This document shows, in pieces, positions 1-7,994 of a stretch of 37,287 bases of DNA. The stretch lies in contig CAKSYU010000018.1 in assembly GCA_934524965.1 (NCBI GenBank), positions 1-37,287 on the forward strand, in the 5' to 3' direction. This DNA is from an uncultured Angelakisella sp. (lineage in GTDB: Bacteria; Bacillota; Clostridia; Oscillospirales; Ruminococcaceae). A program made the position numbers and the translations under genes. Below the pieces are notes generated by a model. That model ran no database searches. It was not told the DNA's origin and saw only the letters and a list, made by a program, of their open reading frames with translations. Numbering within the stretch: position 1 is the first letter of the stretch; every line of letters starts with the position of its first letter.

Positions 1-223
1 GCGCGTTTCATCAGGGCAGAGACGAGCGGCTTGCTAAAATGAAGGGTTCCCCCGACCAAATAAAAAAGACGCCGGAAATGAGCGCAGAGACCGGCGGCAA
101 GGCAAGGAGGGGAATGTGTGCAAGGGGAACCATAGCGGTTCCCCTTGCGCGTTTCATCAGGGCAGAGACGAGCGGCTTGCTAAAATGAAGGGTTCCCCCG
201 ACCAAATAAAAAAGACGCCGGAA
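1..223. repeat. 77-bp direct repeat in two copies (1-77 and 147-223)
   Basis: Bases 1-77 recur identically at 147-223, so the offset is 146 bp. The second copy is preceded by a perfect 11-bp hairpin (121-131 pairing with 137-147, 5-nt loop). Only the second copy carries the complete terminator palindrome next to tRNA-Pro; the first copy has just its left arm and then diverges. This looks like a partial tandem duplication downstream of the tRNA pair. I see no credible coding region in 1-238. Confidence 0.85.
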
Positions 224-246
224 GGCGTCTTTTTTATTTGGTCGGG
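197..246. terminator. Bidirectional terminator abutting tRNA-Pro
   Basis: A perfect 23-bp inverted repeat (197-219 with 224-246, loop GGAA) has a T-run in both directions. Read on the minus strand it ends the tRNA-Pro transcript. The stem includes the last 8 nt of the tRNA gene, including the encoded CCA, so the terminator and mature tRNA end overlap. Confidence 0.8.
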
Positions 247-315
247 ATGACAGGATTTGAACCTGCGACCTCTGCGTCCCGAACGCAGCGCTCTACCAAG
301 CTGAGCCACATCCCG
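239..315 (-). tRNA. tRNA-Pro (anticodon CGG)
   Basis: The minus strand folds into a complete cloverleaf of 77 nt: acceptor CGGGATG pairing with CATCCCG, a D arm with the GCTCAGC start, anticodon stem CTGCG/CGCAG around loop TTCGGGA (anticodon CGG, reading CCG codons), and a T loop with the GGTTCAAATCC core. The CCA end is encoded. It lies downstream of tRNA-Gln on the same strand, with a small hairpin between them. Confidence 0.95.
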
Positions 316-323
316 TTAGAAAA

Positions 324-353
324 ACCCTCGCTGCTATCTTAAACGGCGAGGGT
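324..353 (-). terminator. Hairpin between tRNA-Gln and tRNA-Pro
   Basis: An 8-bp stem (324-331 with 346-353) is followed on the minus strand by TTTTTC. It could act as a weak terminator or a processing hairpin between the two tRNAs. The T-run is short, and no separate promoter for tRNA-Pro is visible in the 43-bp spacer. Confidence 0.55.
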
Positions 354-358
354 CTTTG

Positions 359-432
359 TGGTTGCCCGACTAGGATTCGAACCCAGACAAACAGAGTCAG
401 AGTCTGTCGTGCTACCTTTACACAATCGGGCA
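359..432 (-). tRNA. tRNA-Gln (anticodon CTG)
   Basis: A minus-strand cloverleaf of 74 nt: acceptor TGCCCGA/TCGGGCA, D arm with AAGGTAGCAC, anticodon stem ACAGA/TCTGT around loop CTCTGAC (anticodon CTG, reading CAG), T arm GGTTCGAATCC, and an encoded CCA end. It is the first gene of a two-tRNA unit with tRNA-Pro. Confidence 0.95.
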
Positions 433-447
433 ATAGCAACATGAATT

Positions 448-475
448 ATTATAACGGTTTTGCCGGAAAAGTCAA
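448..475 (-). promoter_or_regulatory. Sigma-A promoter of the tRNA-Gln/Pro unit
   Basis: On the minus strand, -35 TTGACT (470-475) and -10 TATAAT (448-453) are separated by 16 bp, about 15 bp before the 5' end of tRNA-Gln. This is a strong match, as expected for a stable RNA promoter. Confidence 0.85.
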
Positions 476-598
476 GACCTATCGCAAAAAAAGCGCGTTA
501 TTTTTTAATGTTCGATAGAAACGCATATCGCGCGGCGAAGACGAAATAATAAAAGGACGGATTTTTGAAAGTGATGCGCGCGAAAAGGGGGCGGTGCG

Positions 599-1096
599 GT
601 GACGGACGGGGTGCGGGTGGCGATACCGGGCGACGGGGACGAGGCGTTCCGGCGGGAAACGGAGCGCTGGGTGCGCGGGCAGCGGGGACTGCTGCTGTGC
701 CCAATAACGGGGGAAAACGGGCATCTGCCGCGGATAGCGGCGCTGTGTCCTCGGCTGCCCACGGCGCTGCGGCTTTCGCTGCCCAGGGAGAGCGTCCTCA
801 TTATTGCGAGCGGGTGCGCGGCGGCTGCCGAAACCGCCGCCCGCTGCGGGTGCAGAGTGCTGGATTACGGCTTTTCGCTGCGGGATACGCTGACACTGAG
901 CAGTGTAGGCGAGGGAGAAGCGGCAGCCGCCCTGCTGCGCCCCATGCAGCGGCTGGACGGCACCGAGCTGGAGCCGCAGGAATGGACGCTGCCGCTGCCC
1001 GCCGCGCTGCCGCCGGAATGGCTGCTGTGCCGGCTGGCGATACTGCTGTGCGCCGGACTGCCGCCGCAGGGGGCTGGCGAAATGTTCCTCTCATAA
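599..1096 (+). CDS. Hypothetical protein, 165 aa
   Basis: I do not recognise the family. The GTG start is chosen because an AAAAGGGGG ribosome binding site (583-591) lies 7 bases upstream. A longer ATG frame from 565 runs through the whole gene in another register and is judged a shadow of the GC-rich codons. The product is rich in Leu, Ala, Arg and Cys. A central hydrophobic strand followed by GCAAAAETAARCGC reads like the core of a small alpha/beta fold, but no signal peptide or transmembrane segment is evident. It ends 63 bases before the spore protein gene, with no terminator between, so the two may be co-transcribed. Confidence 0.7.
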   Translation: MTDGVRVAIPGDGDEAFRRETERWVRGQRGLLLCPITGENGHLPRIAALCPRLPTALRLSLPRESVLIIASGCAAAAETAARCGCRVLDYGFSLRDTLTLSSVGEGEAAAALLRPMQRLDGTELEPQEWTLPLPAALPPEWLLCRLAILLCAGLPPQGAGEMFLS

Positions 1097-1159
1097 GACG
1101 GGGCGGGCGGCACACAATACACAATGCAAACGCCAAACCAAGAAAGAGAGGAATAAACC

Positions 1160-1342
1160 ATGTCTAACAAGAAAGCCAAGGAAGCACTGACCCAGATGAA
1201 GCAGGAAGCTGCCAACAGCGTAGGCGTCAGCCTGAAGCAGGGCTACAACGGCGATATCACCGCCCGTCAGGCCGGCTCCATTGGCGGCGAGATGGTCAAG
1301 CGCATGATCGAGAGCTACGAGAACGGTCACTCCGCCAAGTAA
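1160..1342 (+). CDS. Alpha/beta-type small acid-soluble spore protein
   Basis: The 60-residue product matches the alpha/beta SASP family. These proteins coat and protect DNA in the dormant spore and are degraded by the GPR protease at germination. The diagnostic features are the N-terminal helix ALTQMKQEAANSVGVSL, which contains the region normally cut by GPR, and the C-terminal block GSIGGEMVKRMIESYE, the conserved DNA-binding helix. The length is typical. An AGAGAGGA ribosome binding site precedes the ATG, and a strong terminator follows directly. Expression in the forespore under sigma-G would be expected, but I could not point to a clear sigma-G promoter. It is good evidence that the host sporulates. 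Confidence 0.92.
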   Translation: MSNKKAKEALTQMKQEAANSVGVSLKQGYNGDITARQAGSIGGEMVKRMIESYENGHSAK

Positions 1343-1356
1343 GCATTTTTCCCCAA

Positions 1357-1400
1357 AGCCCCGCGGTCTGCCCCGTGCAGCGCCGCGGGGCTGCTTTTTT
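1357..1400 (+). terminator. Terminator after the spore protein gene
   Basis: A 10-bp GC-rich stem (1357-1366 with 1383-1392) is followed by GCTTTTTT, 15 bases past the stop codon. Confidence 0.9.
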
Positions 1401-1593
1401 ACGAAAAAACGGGGGGGAAAAAAGAGGTGGTATTCTTTGGGAGAACGAACCATAATAGACAAAGAAACGGGCAAAATTTTTGTGCCGCCGTCTCTTGTGG
1501 AACGCACCGTAAAAATGGTAACATATAGCTGTAAGAAAACTCTTTTTTAATAGTATGCCCCCATTTGCCCGAATGACGAAAGGAGTGTGCCCT

Positions 1594-2814
1594 ATGAAGA
1601 AGATTCTCGCGCTTACCCTGTCGCTGCTGCTTGCAGTTCTGCTGCTGCCCACCGCCGCGCTGGCGGGGGAAAACAATGTGGCAAGAAATGAGACCACGGG
1701 TGTGGAATATGCGTCCTTGAAGGACGCAATGGATGCCGCCAATGGTGGCGACACCATTACTCTCTTAAAGAATTGCGAGTTATTACCGAATAATGAATAC
1801 GCTCCTATCTATGTGCGAAAATCTATAATACTGGAGCTGAATGGCTGTACACTGGCTTTACAATATGTGATTTCTGTGCAGAATTATGCATCCTTCACAA
1901 TACAAAACCGCGAAACCACAGGAGGCATAATAGTAGGATATAAGAATGTTTTTGAGGGTCTTAATGGGACTACGGTCAAATTGATAGGAGTGAAGATAAC
2001 AGAAGCAGACACGACAATGGTAAAAGGGCGGCTGTTTAATGCGACTGCAGGTTCCAACTTTATAGTAGAAAACTGCGATATTACATGGGGCGGAATATGT
2101 GTTTTTAATGGTGATAGTGCAACCGTCAGGAACACAAGAATGGAACTGACCGGGAGTAATGATGCTTTTATCATGGACGGATCAAGCTCTAAGCTGGAGA
2201 TAATCAACAGCACTATCACCGGTGAGGGAGCCAAGCTATATATTACTCCGGATACTAATAGACAAGTTGATAGGCCGAGCGTTTCCATTGCGAATAATGA
2301 GGCGCAAAGCGGCATCATTGAATACTCAAGCTACTACGGTGAATATAACAGCGGCAAGTTCATTTTGCCGGGGGTAAGCGATGCCAGCGCGAAGCTGAAG
2401 GCTATGCTGAAAGATAGCTTCAGGAGCGCTACGCTCCTCGTTCCCAGCCCTGATGGGCTTTACCTCAGCAGTTCGGCGCTTGAATATCTTGGCGACGCAA
2501 AGAACGGCGAGACCTATACCATTGAACAGGCAGGTCCCCAGGAGCAAATGGAGGAGCTTGCCAAGCCTGGTGCAGTTCCCGCCAACGGCTGCACCATTGT
2601 GAACGGAACCGCTGACACCATTACTGTGAATGAAGTGGCGCTCCAACCCGGACAGTCCCATACCTTCACCGAAAAGGGACCCGAGATCGATCCCCCGGAG
2701 ACGAATATTACCGTCCGCCTGTCGGAGGAAAAGACCGCCCCCGCAAACCCCACCACCGGCGCTGTGACCGTTGCCGTGTGCGTGGCACAGATGGCGGTGG
2801 CTGCACTTGGCTGA
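1594..2814 (+). CDS. Secreted beta-helix-like protein with incomplete cell-wall anchor
   Basis: 406 aa. The ATG at 1594 follows AAAGGAG and begins a clear signal peptide: MKK, a Leu-rich core, and cleavage near ALA-GEN at residues 21-24. Residues of about 35-220 form repeating short strands with stacked Asn, Ile, Val and Gly (LELNGCTL, VKLIGVKI, FIVENCDI, ATVRNTRM, LEIINSTI), the pattern of a right-handed parallel beta-helix. The C-terminus has NPTTG at 385-389 and a hydrophobic run, like the sorting signals of clostridial surface proteins, but it stops without the basic tail. Bases of about 1690-2340 are AT-richer and use AGA, AGG and ATA codons unlike the neighbours, suggesting acquired DNA. 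The ligand or substrate is unknown. Confidence 0.85.
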   Translation: MKKILALTLSLLLAVLLLPTAALAGENNVARNETTGVEYASLKDAMDAANGGDTITLLKNCELLPNNEYAPIYVRKSIILELNGCTLALQYVISVQNYASFTIQNRETTGGIIVGYKNVFEGLNGTTVKLIGVKITEADTTMVKGRLFNATAGSNFIVENCDITWGGICVFNGDSATVRNTRMELTGSNDAFIMDGSSSKLEIINSTITGEGAKLYITPDTNRQVDRPSVSIANNEAQSGIIEYSSYYGEYNSGKFILPGVSDASAKLKAMLKDSFRSATLLVPSPDGLYLSSSALEYLGDAKNGETYTIEQAGPQEQMEELAKPGAVPANGCTIVNGTADTITVNEVALQPGQSHTFTEKGPEIDPPETNITVRLSEEKTAPANPTTGAVTVAVCVAQMAVAALG

Positions 2815-2852
2815 GATAGGAACGGAATAACAGAATACGGATAATACCGGGA

Positions 2853-2890
2853 AGCACGGCAGGGAAAAGCACGCCCCGCCGTGCTTTTTT
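2853..2890 (+). terminator. Terminator after the beta-helix protein gene
   Basis: Stem AGCACGGC (2853-2860) pairs with GCCGTGCT (2878-2885), followed by a T-run. Confidence 0.85.
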
Positions 2891-2902
2891 ACCGGGCAGA
2901 CC

Positions 2903-2931
2903 TTGCGCCGCAGGCGGTTCCTTGGTACAAT
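2903..2931 (+). promoter_or_regulatory. Promoter of the 2981-4608 unit
   Basis: TTGCGC (2903-2908), a 17-bp spacer, and TACAAT (2926-2931), located 50 bp before the start of the membrane protein gene. Confidence 0.65.
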
Positions 2932-2980
2932 GAGAATGGCAAATCGCCCGACATATGTGATAGAAAAGGAGTGACTTGAT

Positions 2981-3679
2981 TTGGCAGAAAAAAAGAAGGT
3001 AGAGCGTGAATTTGTGGAGGCTTCCACCGGCAAGACCGGCAAGCGTCCCGCGGTAGTCACCGCCGCCAACAAAAAGAGCGCGACCGGCAAGCGGGTAGCC
3101 GCGGTGATCCTGTGGGTGCTGGCACTTGCCGCCGAGGTATGCGCGATCCTGATGCTCAACGGAACATGGTATATCCCCGAGGAGCAGAAAATGTACTGGC
3201 TCATCGGCGCTTTGGTCGTTGACCTCATTCTGGTCATCATCGGCAGCCAGCTGTGGAAAAAATCAAACCGGCTGGACCCCGCCAGCAAGCAGAGCAGTGT
3301 AAAGTTCTTCCTGTGGAACAACATGGGGCTCATCGCCTCCGTTATCTGCTTCTTGCCCATCGTGATCCTGTTGCTTGCCAACAAGGATCTGGACGGCAAG
3401 ACCAAGAAGATCGTGACCGTGGTAGCGGCGATCGCGCTGATCGTGGCTTCGCTGTTCTCCATCGACTTTAACCCCGTTTCCGCCGAGGAGCTGGCAGACG
3501 CGCAGCAGGCGGTGGGCAACGGCTCCGTTTACTGGACCCGCTTCGGCAAGAGCTATCATCTTGATCCCGACTGCCGCGCGATCCAGAATTCCGCGACCAT
3601 CTATCAGGGCACCATCGAGGAAGCCTTTGAAGCCAACCGCACCGACCCCTGTGATTTCTGCGCACTGGACCAGGCATAA
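2981..3679 (+). CDS. Membrane protein with C-terminal His/Cys metal-site-like tail
   Basis: 232 aa, from a TTG start placed 9 bases after AAAAGGAG. A charged cytosolic N-terminus (1-37) is followed by about four transmembrane helices at roughly 38-58, 71-91, 108-132 and 139-157. The last 45 residues carry YHLDPDC (His193, Cys198) and DPCDFC (Cys224, Cys227). This H-x4-C...C-x2-C arrangement recurs at the ends of many Firmicute proteins and resembles the Ada-type zinc site; metal binding is inferred. The gene ends 14 bases before the DUF937 gene, whose ribosome binding site overlaps its stop codon, so the two form an operon. No function is known to me. Confidence 0.85.
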   Translation: MAEKKKVEREFVEASTGKTGKRPAVVTAANKKSATGKRVAAVILWVLALAAEVCAILMLNGTWYIPEEQKMYWLIGALVVDLILVIIGSQLWKKSNRLDPASKQSSVKFFLWNNMGLIASVICFLPIVILLLANKDLDGKTKKIVTVVAAIALIVASLFSIDFNPVSAEELADAQQAVGNGSVYWTRFGKSYHLDPDCRAIQNSATIYQGTIEEAFEANRTDPCDFCALDQA

Positions 3680-3693
3680 GGAGGCACTGACAG

Positions 3694-4608
3694 ATGAATT
3701 TGACTGATCTGCTTTCTGGCAGCGTGATCTCCTCTATAGCGGGGCAGACCGGCGCAAGCGAGGAAGATACCCAGAATGTACTTGCCAACGCTCTGCCCGC
3801 TTTGGTGGGCGCCATGGCGAAGAACGCCTCCACCGAGGACGGCGCGAACAGCCTGGCGAAGGCGCTGGACGACCACACCAGCAGCGCGGGGCTGGCAAGC
3901 CTTTTGCAGAATGTGGATACCGCCGACGGCGCAAAGATCCTGACCAAGATACTGGGCGGCGAGACCGAGACGGTGCAGAACGCCGTCGCCAAAAAGAGCG
4001 GCGCCAGCAAGCTGGATACCTCCAAAATTCTGGCGATGGCGGCGCCCCTGCTGCTGGCGGCGCTGGGCAGCCAGAAGAAAAAAACCAAGACCCAAAGCGA
4101 CGGGCTGGGCGGGCTGCTGACCTCCCTGCTGGGCGGCGGCGATGACGACGAGGACGACGGCAGCACCCTCATCTCTCTGGCGGGGAGCCTGCTGGGCGGC
4201 AGCACCAAAAAGAGCAGCAAGAGTTCCGACAGTGGCGATATCCTGACCAGCCTTGCGGGCGGACTGCTGACAAGCGCTTTGGGCGGCAGCAGCAAAAAGT
4301 CCTCCAAGAGCGACAGCAGCGATGTGCTGACCTCTTTGGCGGGCAGCCTGCTGGGGGACGCGCTGGGGACTTCCGCAAAGAAATCCACAGCGAAGAAAAC
4401 CACTACGGCGAAAAAGACCGCTGCCAAATCCACGGCGGCGAAAAAGAAAACGACTTCCACCGCGAAAAAGACCACGGCGGCAAAGAAAACGACTGCCGCC
4501 AAGAAAACCACGACCGCCAAAAAGACCACGGCGAAGAAATCCAAGAACGATGACGCCGCGGAGCTGCTGGGCAGCGTGCTGACCGGACTGCTGGGCGGTA
4601 AAAAGTAA
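3694..4608 (+). CDS. DUF937 protein with histone-H1-like Lys/Ala/Thr tail
   Basis: 304 aa. The N-terminal 130 residues match DUF937 (YidB-like): LTDLLSGSVISSIAGQTGAS, then helices around ALPALVGAMAKNAS and a Leu-rich segment MAAPLLLAALGSQ. It continues with three imperfect repeats of the type LTSLAGSLLG...SSKKSSKS (about residues 130-225). Residues of about 229-284 consist almost entirely of Lys, Ala and Thr (AKKTTAAKKTTAAKKTT), like the tails of histone H1 and bacterial HC1/AlgP-type DNA binders. A last short block, AAELLGSVLTGLLGG, repeats the DUF937-like motif. The tail could bind nucleic acid or anionic polymer; this is inference. It is translationally close to the membrane gene upstream and ends at a strong terminator. 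Confidence 0.85.
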   Translation: MNLTDLLSGSVISSIAGQTGASEEDTQNVLANALPALVGAMAKNASTEDGANSLAKALDDHTSSAGLASLLQNVDTADGAKILTKILGGETETVQNAVAKKSGASKLDTSKILAMAAPLLLAALGSQKKKTKTQSDGLGGLLTSLLGGGDDDEDDGSTLISLAGSLLGGSTKKSSKSSDSGDILTSLAGGLLTSALGGSSKKSSKSDSSDVLTSLAGSLLGDALGTSAKKSTAKKTTTAKKTAAKSTAAKKKTTSTAKKTTAAKKTTAAKKTTTAKKTTAKKSKNDDAAELLGSVLTGLLGGKK

Positions 4609-4621
4609 TAGCTGTAAGCCG

Positions 4622-4657
4622 CGGGGCGGGGACGAGCGAAGTCTCCGCCCCGTTTTT
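4622..4657 (+). terminator. Terminator after the DUF937 gene
   Basis: A 12-position GC-rich stem (4622-4633 with 4641-4652) with a 7-nt loop, followed by TTTTT. Confidence 0.9.
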
Positions 4658-4712
4658 ATGCCGAAAAGGGGGAGCATCACCCAATCTTCACGGTCTGTTC
4701 ATAACCTGCCGG

Positions 4713-4741
4713 TAGACAAAACAGTTTCTATTTTGTATAAT
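4713..4741 (+). promoter_or_regulatory. Promoter of the SpoIID-domain lipoprotein gene
   Basis: TAGACA (4713-4718), a 17-bp spacer, and a perfect TATAAT (4736-4741), located 46 bp before the ATG. Confidence 0.8.
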
Positions 4742-4786
4742 AGGGGCGGATTATTACAGAAAATGTCCGAAAGGAGGGGCTTTCCC

Positions 4787-6124
4787 ATGCCGAAAAGCTG
4801 TCAGTTGCTGGCGGCGGTAACTGCCGTGCTGATGCTGACCGCCTGCGGCAGCGAGGCGACGCTGCCCGAAGACCAGACCGTTTACCCCACGGTGCAGAGC
4901 GGACAGGCGCTGCTGCCGGATTGGGAGCATATCCCGCAGAATGAGGTGCCGGAGGAGGACGGGCAGGAGCCTGCCGAAAATACCGACCCGACCGGCGGAA
5001 AAGAGGACGGCAAGCAGACCGAGACCAAGGGCGATAATAAGACCGATACCAAGACCGACGATAAACAGCAGAACCAGAACGGCGGAAAGACCGAGAATAC
5101 CGGTAATGCGGGAAATACCGGCAGCACGGGGAGCACCGGCAATACCGGCAATAATGACAGTACGGTAAAGCAACCGGAGGATACGACCCCGACTACCCCC
5201 ACCCAGCCGACGAACCCCACCACTCCGACAGAGCCGGAGCCGACTCCGACGCCCGATCCCGAACCCGAGCCGACCCCAACGCCCACGCCGGAGCCCGAAC
5301 CGGAGCCGGATAACAGCGGGGACGATACCACCGGTTACGGAACACTCTCGGTCATCAATGTTAATACGCCGGTGACGGGGGATACCTACGATATCCTGTG
5401 CCATGTGGTGCAGAACGAGGTAGGCAATACGACCGAGTGGGAATCCACCAAGGCAATGGCGGTGGCTTCTTACAGCTACATCAAATATTACAATGACTAT
5501 CTGGGCAGCGCCCCCACCCTGCGGCTGAGCAGCGTGGAGCCGGGCGACCGCGTAAAGGCGTGCGTCAAAGAGGTACTGGGCGAGGCGGTGTATTACAACG
5601 GGCGCTATGCCAACTGCACCTACTTTTCCATCAGCTGCGGTGTGACCACCACCGCACAGAGCGTGTGGGGCACCACGCAGTATCCCTATTTGGTCTCGGT
5701 GGATTCCTCCATTGATGTGGGCTATACCAGCGGCTGGTCCAGTTACCAGCAGACCAAGACCTTTACCGCCGAGGAGGTCGCCTCCCGCATGAACAGCTAC
5801 CTGGGCACAAGCCTGGACGCCGCGAATGATGACCCCGCCACCTGGCTGGAGATACAAAGCCGCACCGACGGTTTGTATGTCGGAACGGTGCGGGTGGGCA
5901 ATACCACCACTACGGGGCGGAAGATTCGGGAGGCGATTCTGGGACTGCGCAGTCATGCCTTTGATATTGGCTATGATGAGAGCAGCCGTACCTTTACCTT
6001 TACCACCTACGGCTACGGGCACGGCGTGGGCATGAGCCAGACCGGCAGCAACCTGTACGCCAAGCAGGGTTGGACCTATGTGCAGATCCTGAACCACTAT
6101 TACCCCGGAACGACCGTGGCGTAA
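4787..6124 (+). CDS. SpoIID/LytB-domain lipoprotein (putative peptidoglycan lytic enzyme)
   Basis: 445 aa. The start at 4787 follows AAGGAGG; the open frame continues upstream to 4658 but would overlap the promoter. A lipoprotein signal ends in LTAC with Cys20 as the lipidated residue. Residues of about 50-185 are a disordered linker, first rich in Asp/Lys/Thr/Asn, then Gly-Asn-Thr, then Pro-Thr-Glu repeats, suited to spanning the wall. The C-terminal SpoIID domain (about 185-445) has the NEVGN motif with Glu211, the expected catalytic acid, and HGVGMSQ at 412-418 followed by QILNHYYPG. SpoIID proteins cleave glycan strands that lack stem peptides, as in engulfment. The lipoprotein architecture and low-complexity linker suggest a vegetative or spore-envelope homologue rather than the engulfment SpoIID itself. 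Confidence 0.88.
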   Translation: MPKSCQLLAAVTAVLMLTACGSEATLPEDQTVYPTVQSGQALLPDWEHIPQNEVPEEDGQEPAENTDPTGGKEDGKQTETKGDNKTDTKTDDKQQNQNGGKTENTGNAGNTGSTGSTGNTGNNDSTVKQPEDTTPTTPTQPTNPTTPTEPEPTPTPDPEPEPTPTPTPEPEPEPDNSGDDTTGYGTLSVINVNTPVTGDTYDILCHVVQNEVGNTTEWESTKAMAVASYSYIKYYNDYLGSAPTLRLSSVEPGDRVKACVKEVLGEAVYYNGRYANCTYFSISCGVTTTAQSVWGTTQYPYLVSVDSSIDVGYTSGWSSYQQTKTFTAEEVASRMNSYLGTSLDAANDDPATWLEIQSRTDGLYVGTVRVGNTTTTGRKIREAILGLRSHAFDIGYDESSRTFTFTTYGYGHGVGMSQTGSNLYAKQGWTYVQILNHYYPGTTVA

Positions 6125-6142
6125 AATGCGAAAACCGCGATA

Positions 6143-6172
6143 AAAAAATCCCCGCTGCGGCGGGGATTTTTG
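6143..6172. terminator. Bidirectional terminator between the SpoIID and aldolase genes
   Basis: Stem ATCCCCGC (6148-6155) pairs with GCGGGGAT (6160-6167), with A-run and T-run flanks. It serves the two convergent genes. Confidence 0.9.
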
Positions 6173-6187
6173 ATATACAGGGGAGAA

Positions 6188-7123
<936 letters not shown>

Positions 7124-7183
7124 AATATTGATCCTCCTTGAAATGATAATATAGTGATGATGCGGGGATTTGCTTTCAGCCTT

Positions 7184-7212
7184 ATTGTAGCAATATTGCC
7201 GGAGGATTGCAA
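7184..7212 (-). promoter_or_regulatory. Promoter of the aldolase gene
   Basis: On the minus strand TTGCAA (7207-7212), a 17-bp spacer and TACAAT (7184-7189), located 60 bp before the ATG. Confidence 0.8.
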
Positions 7213-7341
7213 TAAGATACGAAAAAGTTTTGTGAAAATAATAACGAAAAATGCGGGTCGTACCCGCCGAACATTTTGTGTATTCATACGGGAGGAACGG
7301 CAAGGCGGGTAAACTTTTCGTAGTCCCCATTTTATGGGGAA

Positions 7342-7459
7342 TGTGGATAAAACAGATGTTTCCACCGGAGCGGGGAGGGAAATATCCCCCCGTAAGGGGG
7401 ACTTTTTCACATTTTCCACCGAGTTTTCCACATGACGAGGGGGAAAACCGTGTGGAAAA
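7342..7459. promoter_or_regulatory. Cluster of DnaA-box-like 9-mers
   Basis: In the 460-bp gap between the aldolase and the next gene lie TGTGGATAA (7342-7350, a perfect DnaA box on the minus strand), TTTTTCACA (7403-7411), TTTTCCACC (7412-7420), TTTTCCACA (7424-7432) and TGTGGAAAA (7451-7459). The last two form an inverted pair with an 18-bp spacer. Two short hairpins sit among them (7327-7340 and 7386-7400). The rest of the gap holds the aldolase promoter; no ORF or RNA gene is recognised there. Confidence 0.45.
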
Positions 7460-7583
7460 GGTGCAAAACAAAATAATACGGCTTGTATAGCGGGGGAAGC
7501 AGACAGACGCCGCGGTCTGCATAAATTACACAGTCGGGCACAGAATAACAGGGAATGAATACCGGTAAAAGGAGGGCAGCGCG

Positions 7584-7844
7584 ATGCTGAAAGGTGTAAA
7601 CAAGCAGGTGGTAGAGGTGGTGGAGGTAGACAACGAGTTTTTTGAACGGGCGATCCTTTTTGTAAAGCCGGAACAGCAGCAGAACGGCGAGGAAACGCTG
7701 CGGGAAAACGCCCGCCGGTATGTCGGCTCCCTGCGGTGGAGACCCGCGCGCGCCGGCGGCTGGCGGCTGTGGGCGGCGCGGCTGGTGCAGTGGGGCAGCG
7801 CCATGGGGCTGGGCGCCCTGCTGGGGGGACTGCTGATAAAATAA
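7584..7844 (+). CDS. Small hypothetical protein with C-terminal membrane segment
   Basis: 86 aa. ATG at 7584 follows AAAAGGAGGG. The N-terminal half contains VVEVVEVDNEFFERAILFV and a charged stretch; the C-terminus (about 66-85) is a Gly/Leu-rich hydrophobic helix suitable as one membrane anchor, ending in Lys. I do not recognise a named family. The strong ribosome binding site and the codon bias matching the neighbours support a real gene. It ends just before the promoter of the RlmB gene, so it is probably transcribed separately. Confidence 0.7.
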   Translation: MLKGVNKQVVEVVEVDNEFFERAILFVKPEQQQNGEETLRENARRYVGSLRWRPARAGGWRLWAARLVQWGSAMGLGALLGGLLIK

Positions 7845-7871
7845 AATGGGGTCGATTTTTGCAAAAGGGTA

Positions 7872-7880
7872 TGTTATAAT
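7872..7880 (+). promoter_or_regulatory. Extended -10 promoter of the rlmB-type gene
   Basis: TGTTATAAT, a TGn-extended consensus -10, lies 115 bp before the ATG. No good -35 is present at the usual distance. Confidence 0.55.
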
Positions 7881-7994
7881 GTCACTAATCATAACTATCG
7901 AAAGAACTATCGAAAGAAAACAGGGCTGGCTGCGGGGAACCCCGCGCCGCCCGCAAAAGCGGCAGAGCACACGGGTGCGGAAAGGGACATCACC

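Noticed and set aside
1..223. tRNA-linked attachment site of an integrated element
   Set aside because: No integrase or phage gene is visible, and the repeat of the tRNA end is inverted as part of a terminator, not direct.
599..1096. Paralogy of the unknown proteins at 599-1096 and 20894-21700
   Set aside because: Both share Leu/Arg/Cys-rich style and a GC..DY..xD block, but by eye I cannot align more than scattered residues.
565..1167. 200-residue ORF starting at an ATG in another frame over the 165-aa gene
   Set aside because: Its composition is a run of Ala, Gly and Arg typical of a shifted frame in GC-rich DNA, it overlaps the start of the spore protein gene, and the ribosome binding site fits the GTG at 599 better.
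5170..5320. Pro-Thr-Glu and Gly-Asn-Thr repeats as a possible minisatellite or CRISPR-like array
   Set aside because: The repeats are short, in frame and form the linker of a secreted protein; there are no unique spacers.
7342..7459. Chromosome origin (oriC)
   Set aside because: No dnaA, dnaN, rpmH or AT-rich unwinding element is in the window; only a box cluster is present, so it is reported as such.
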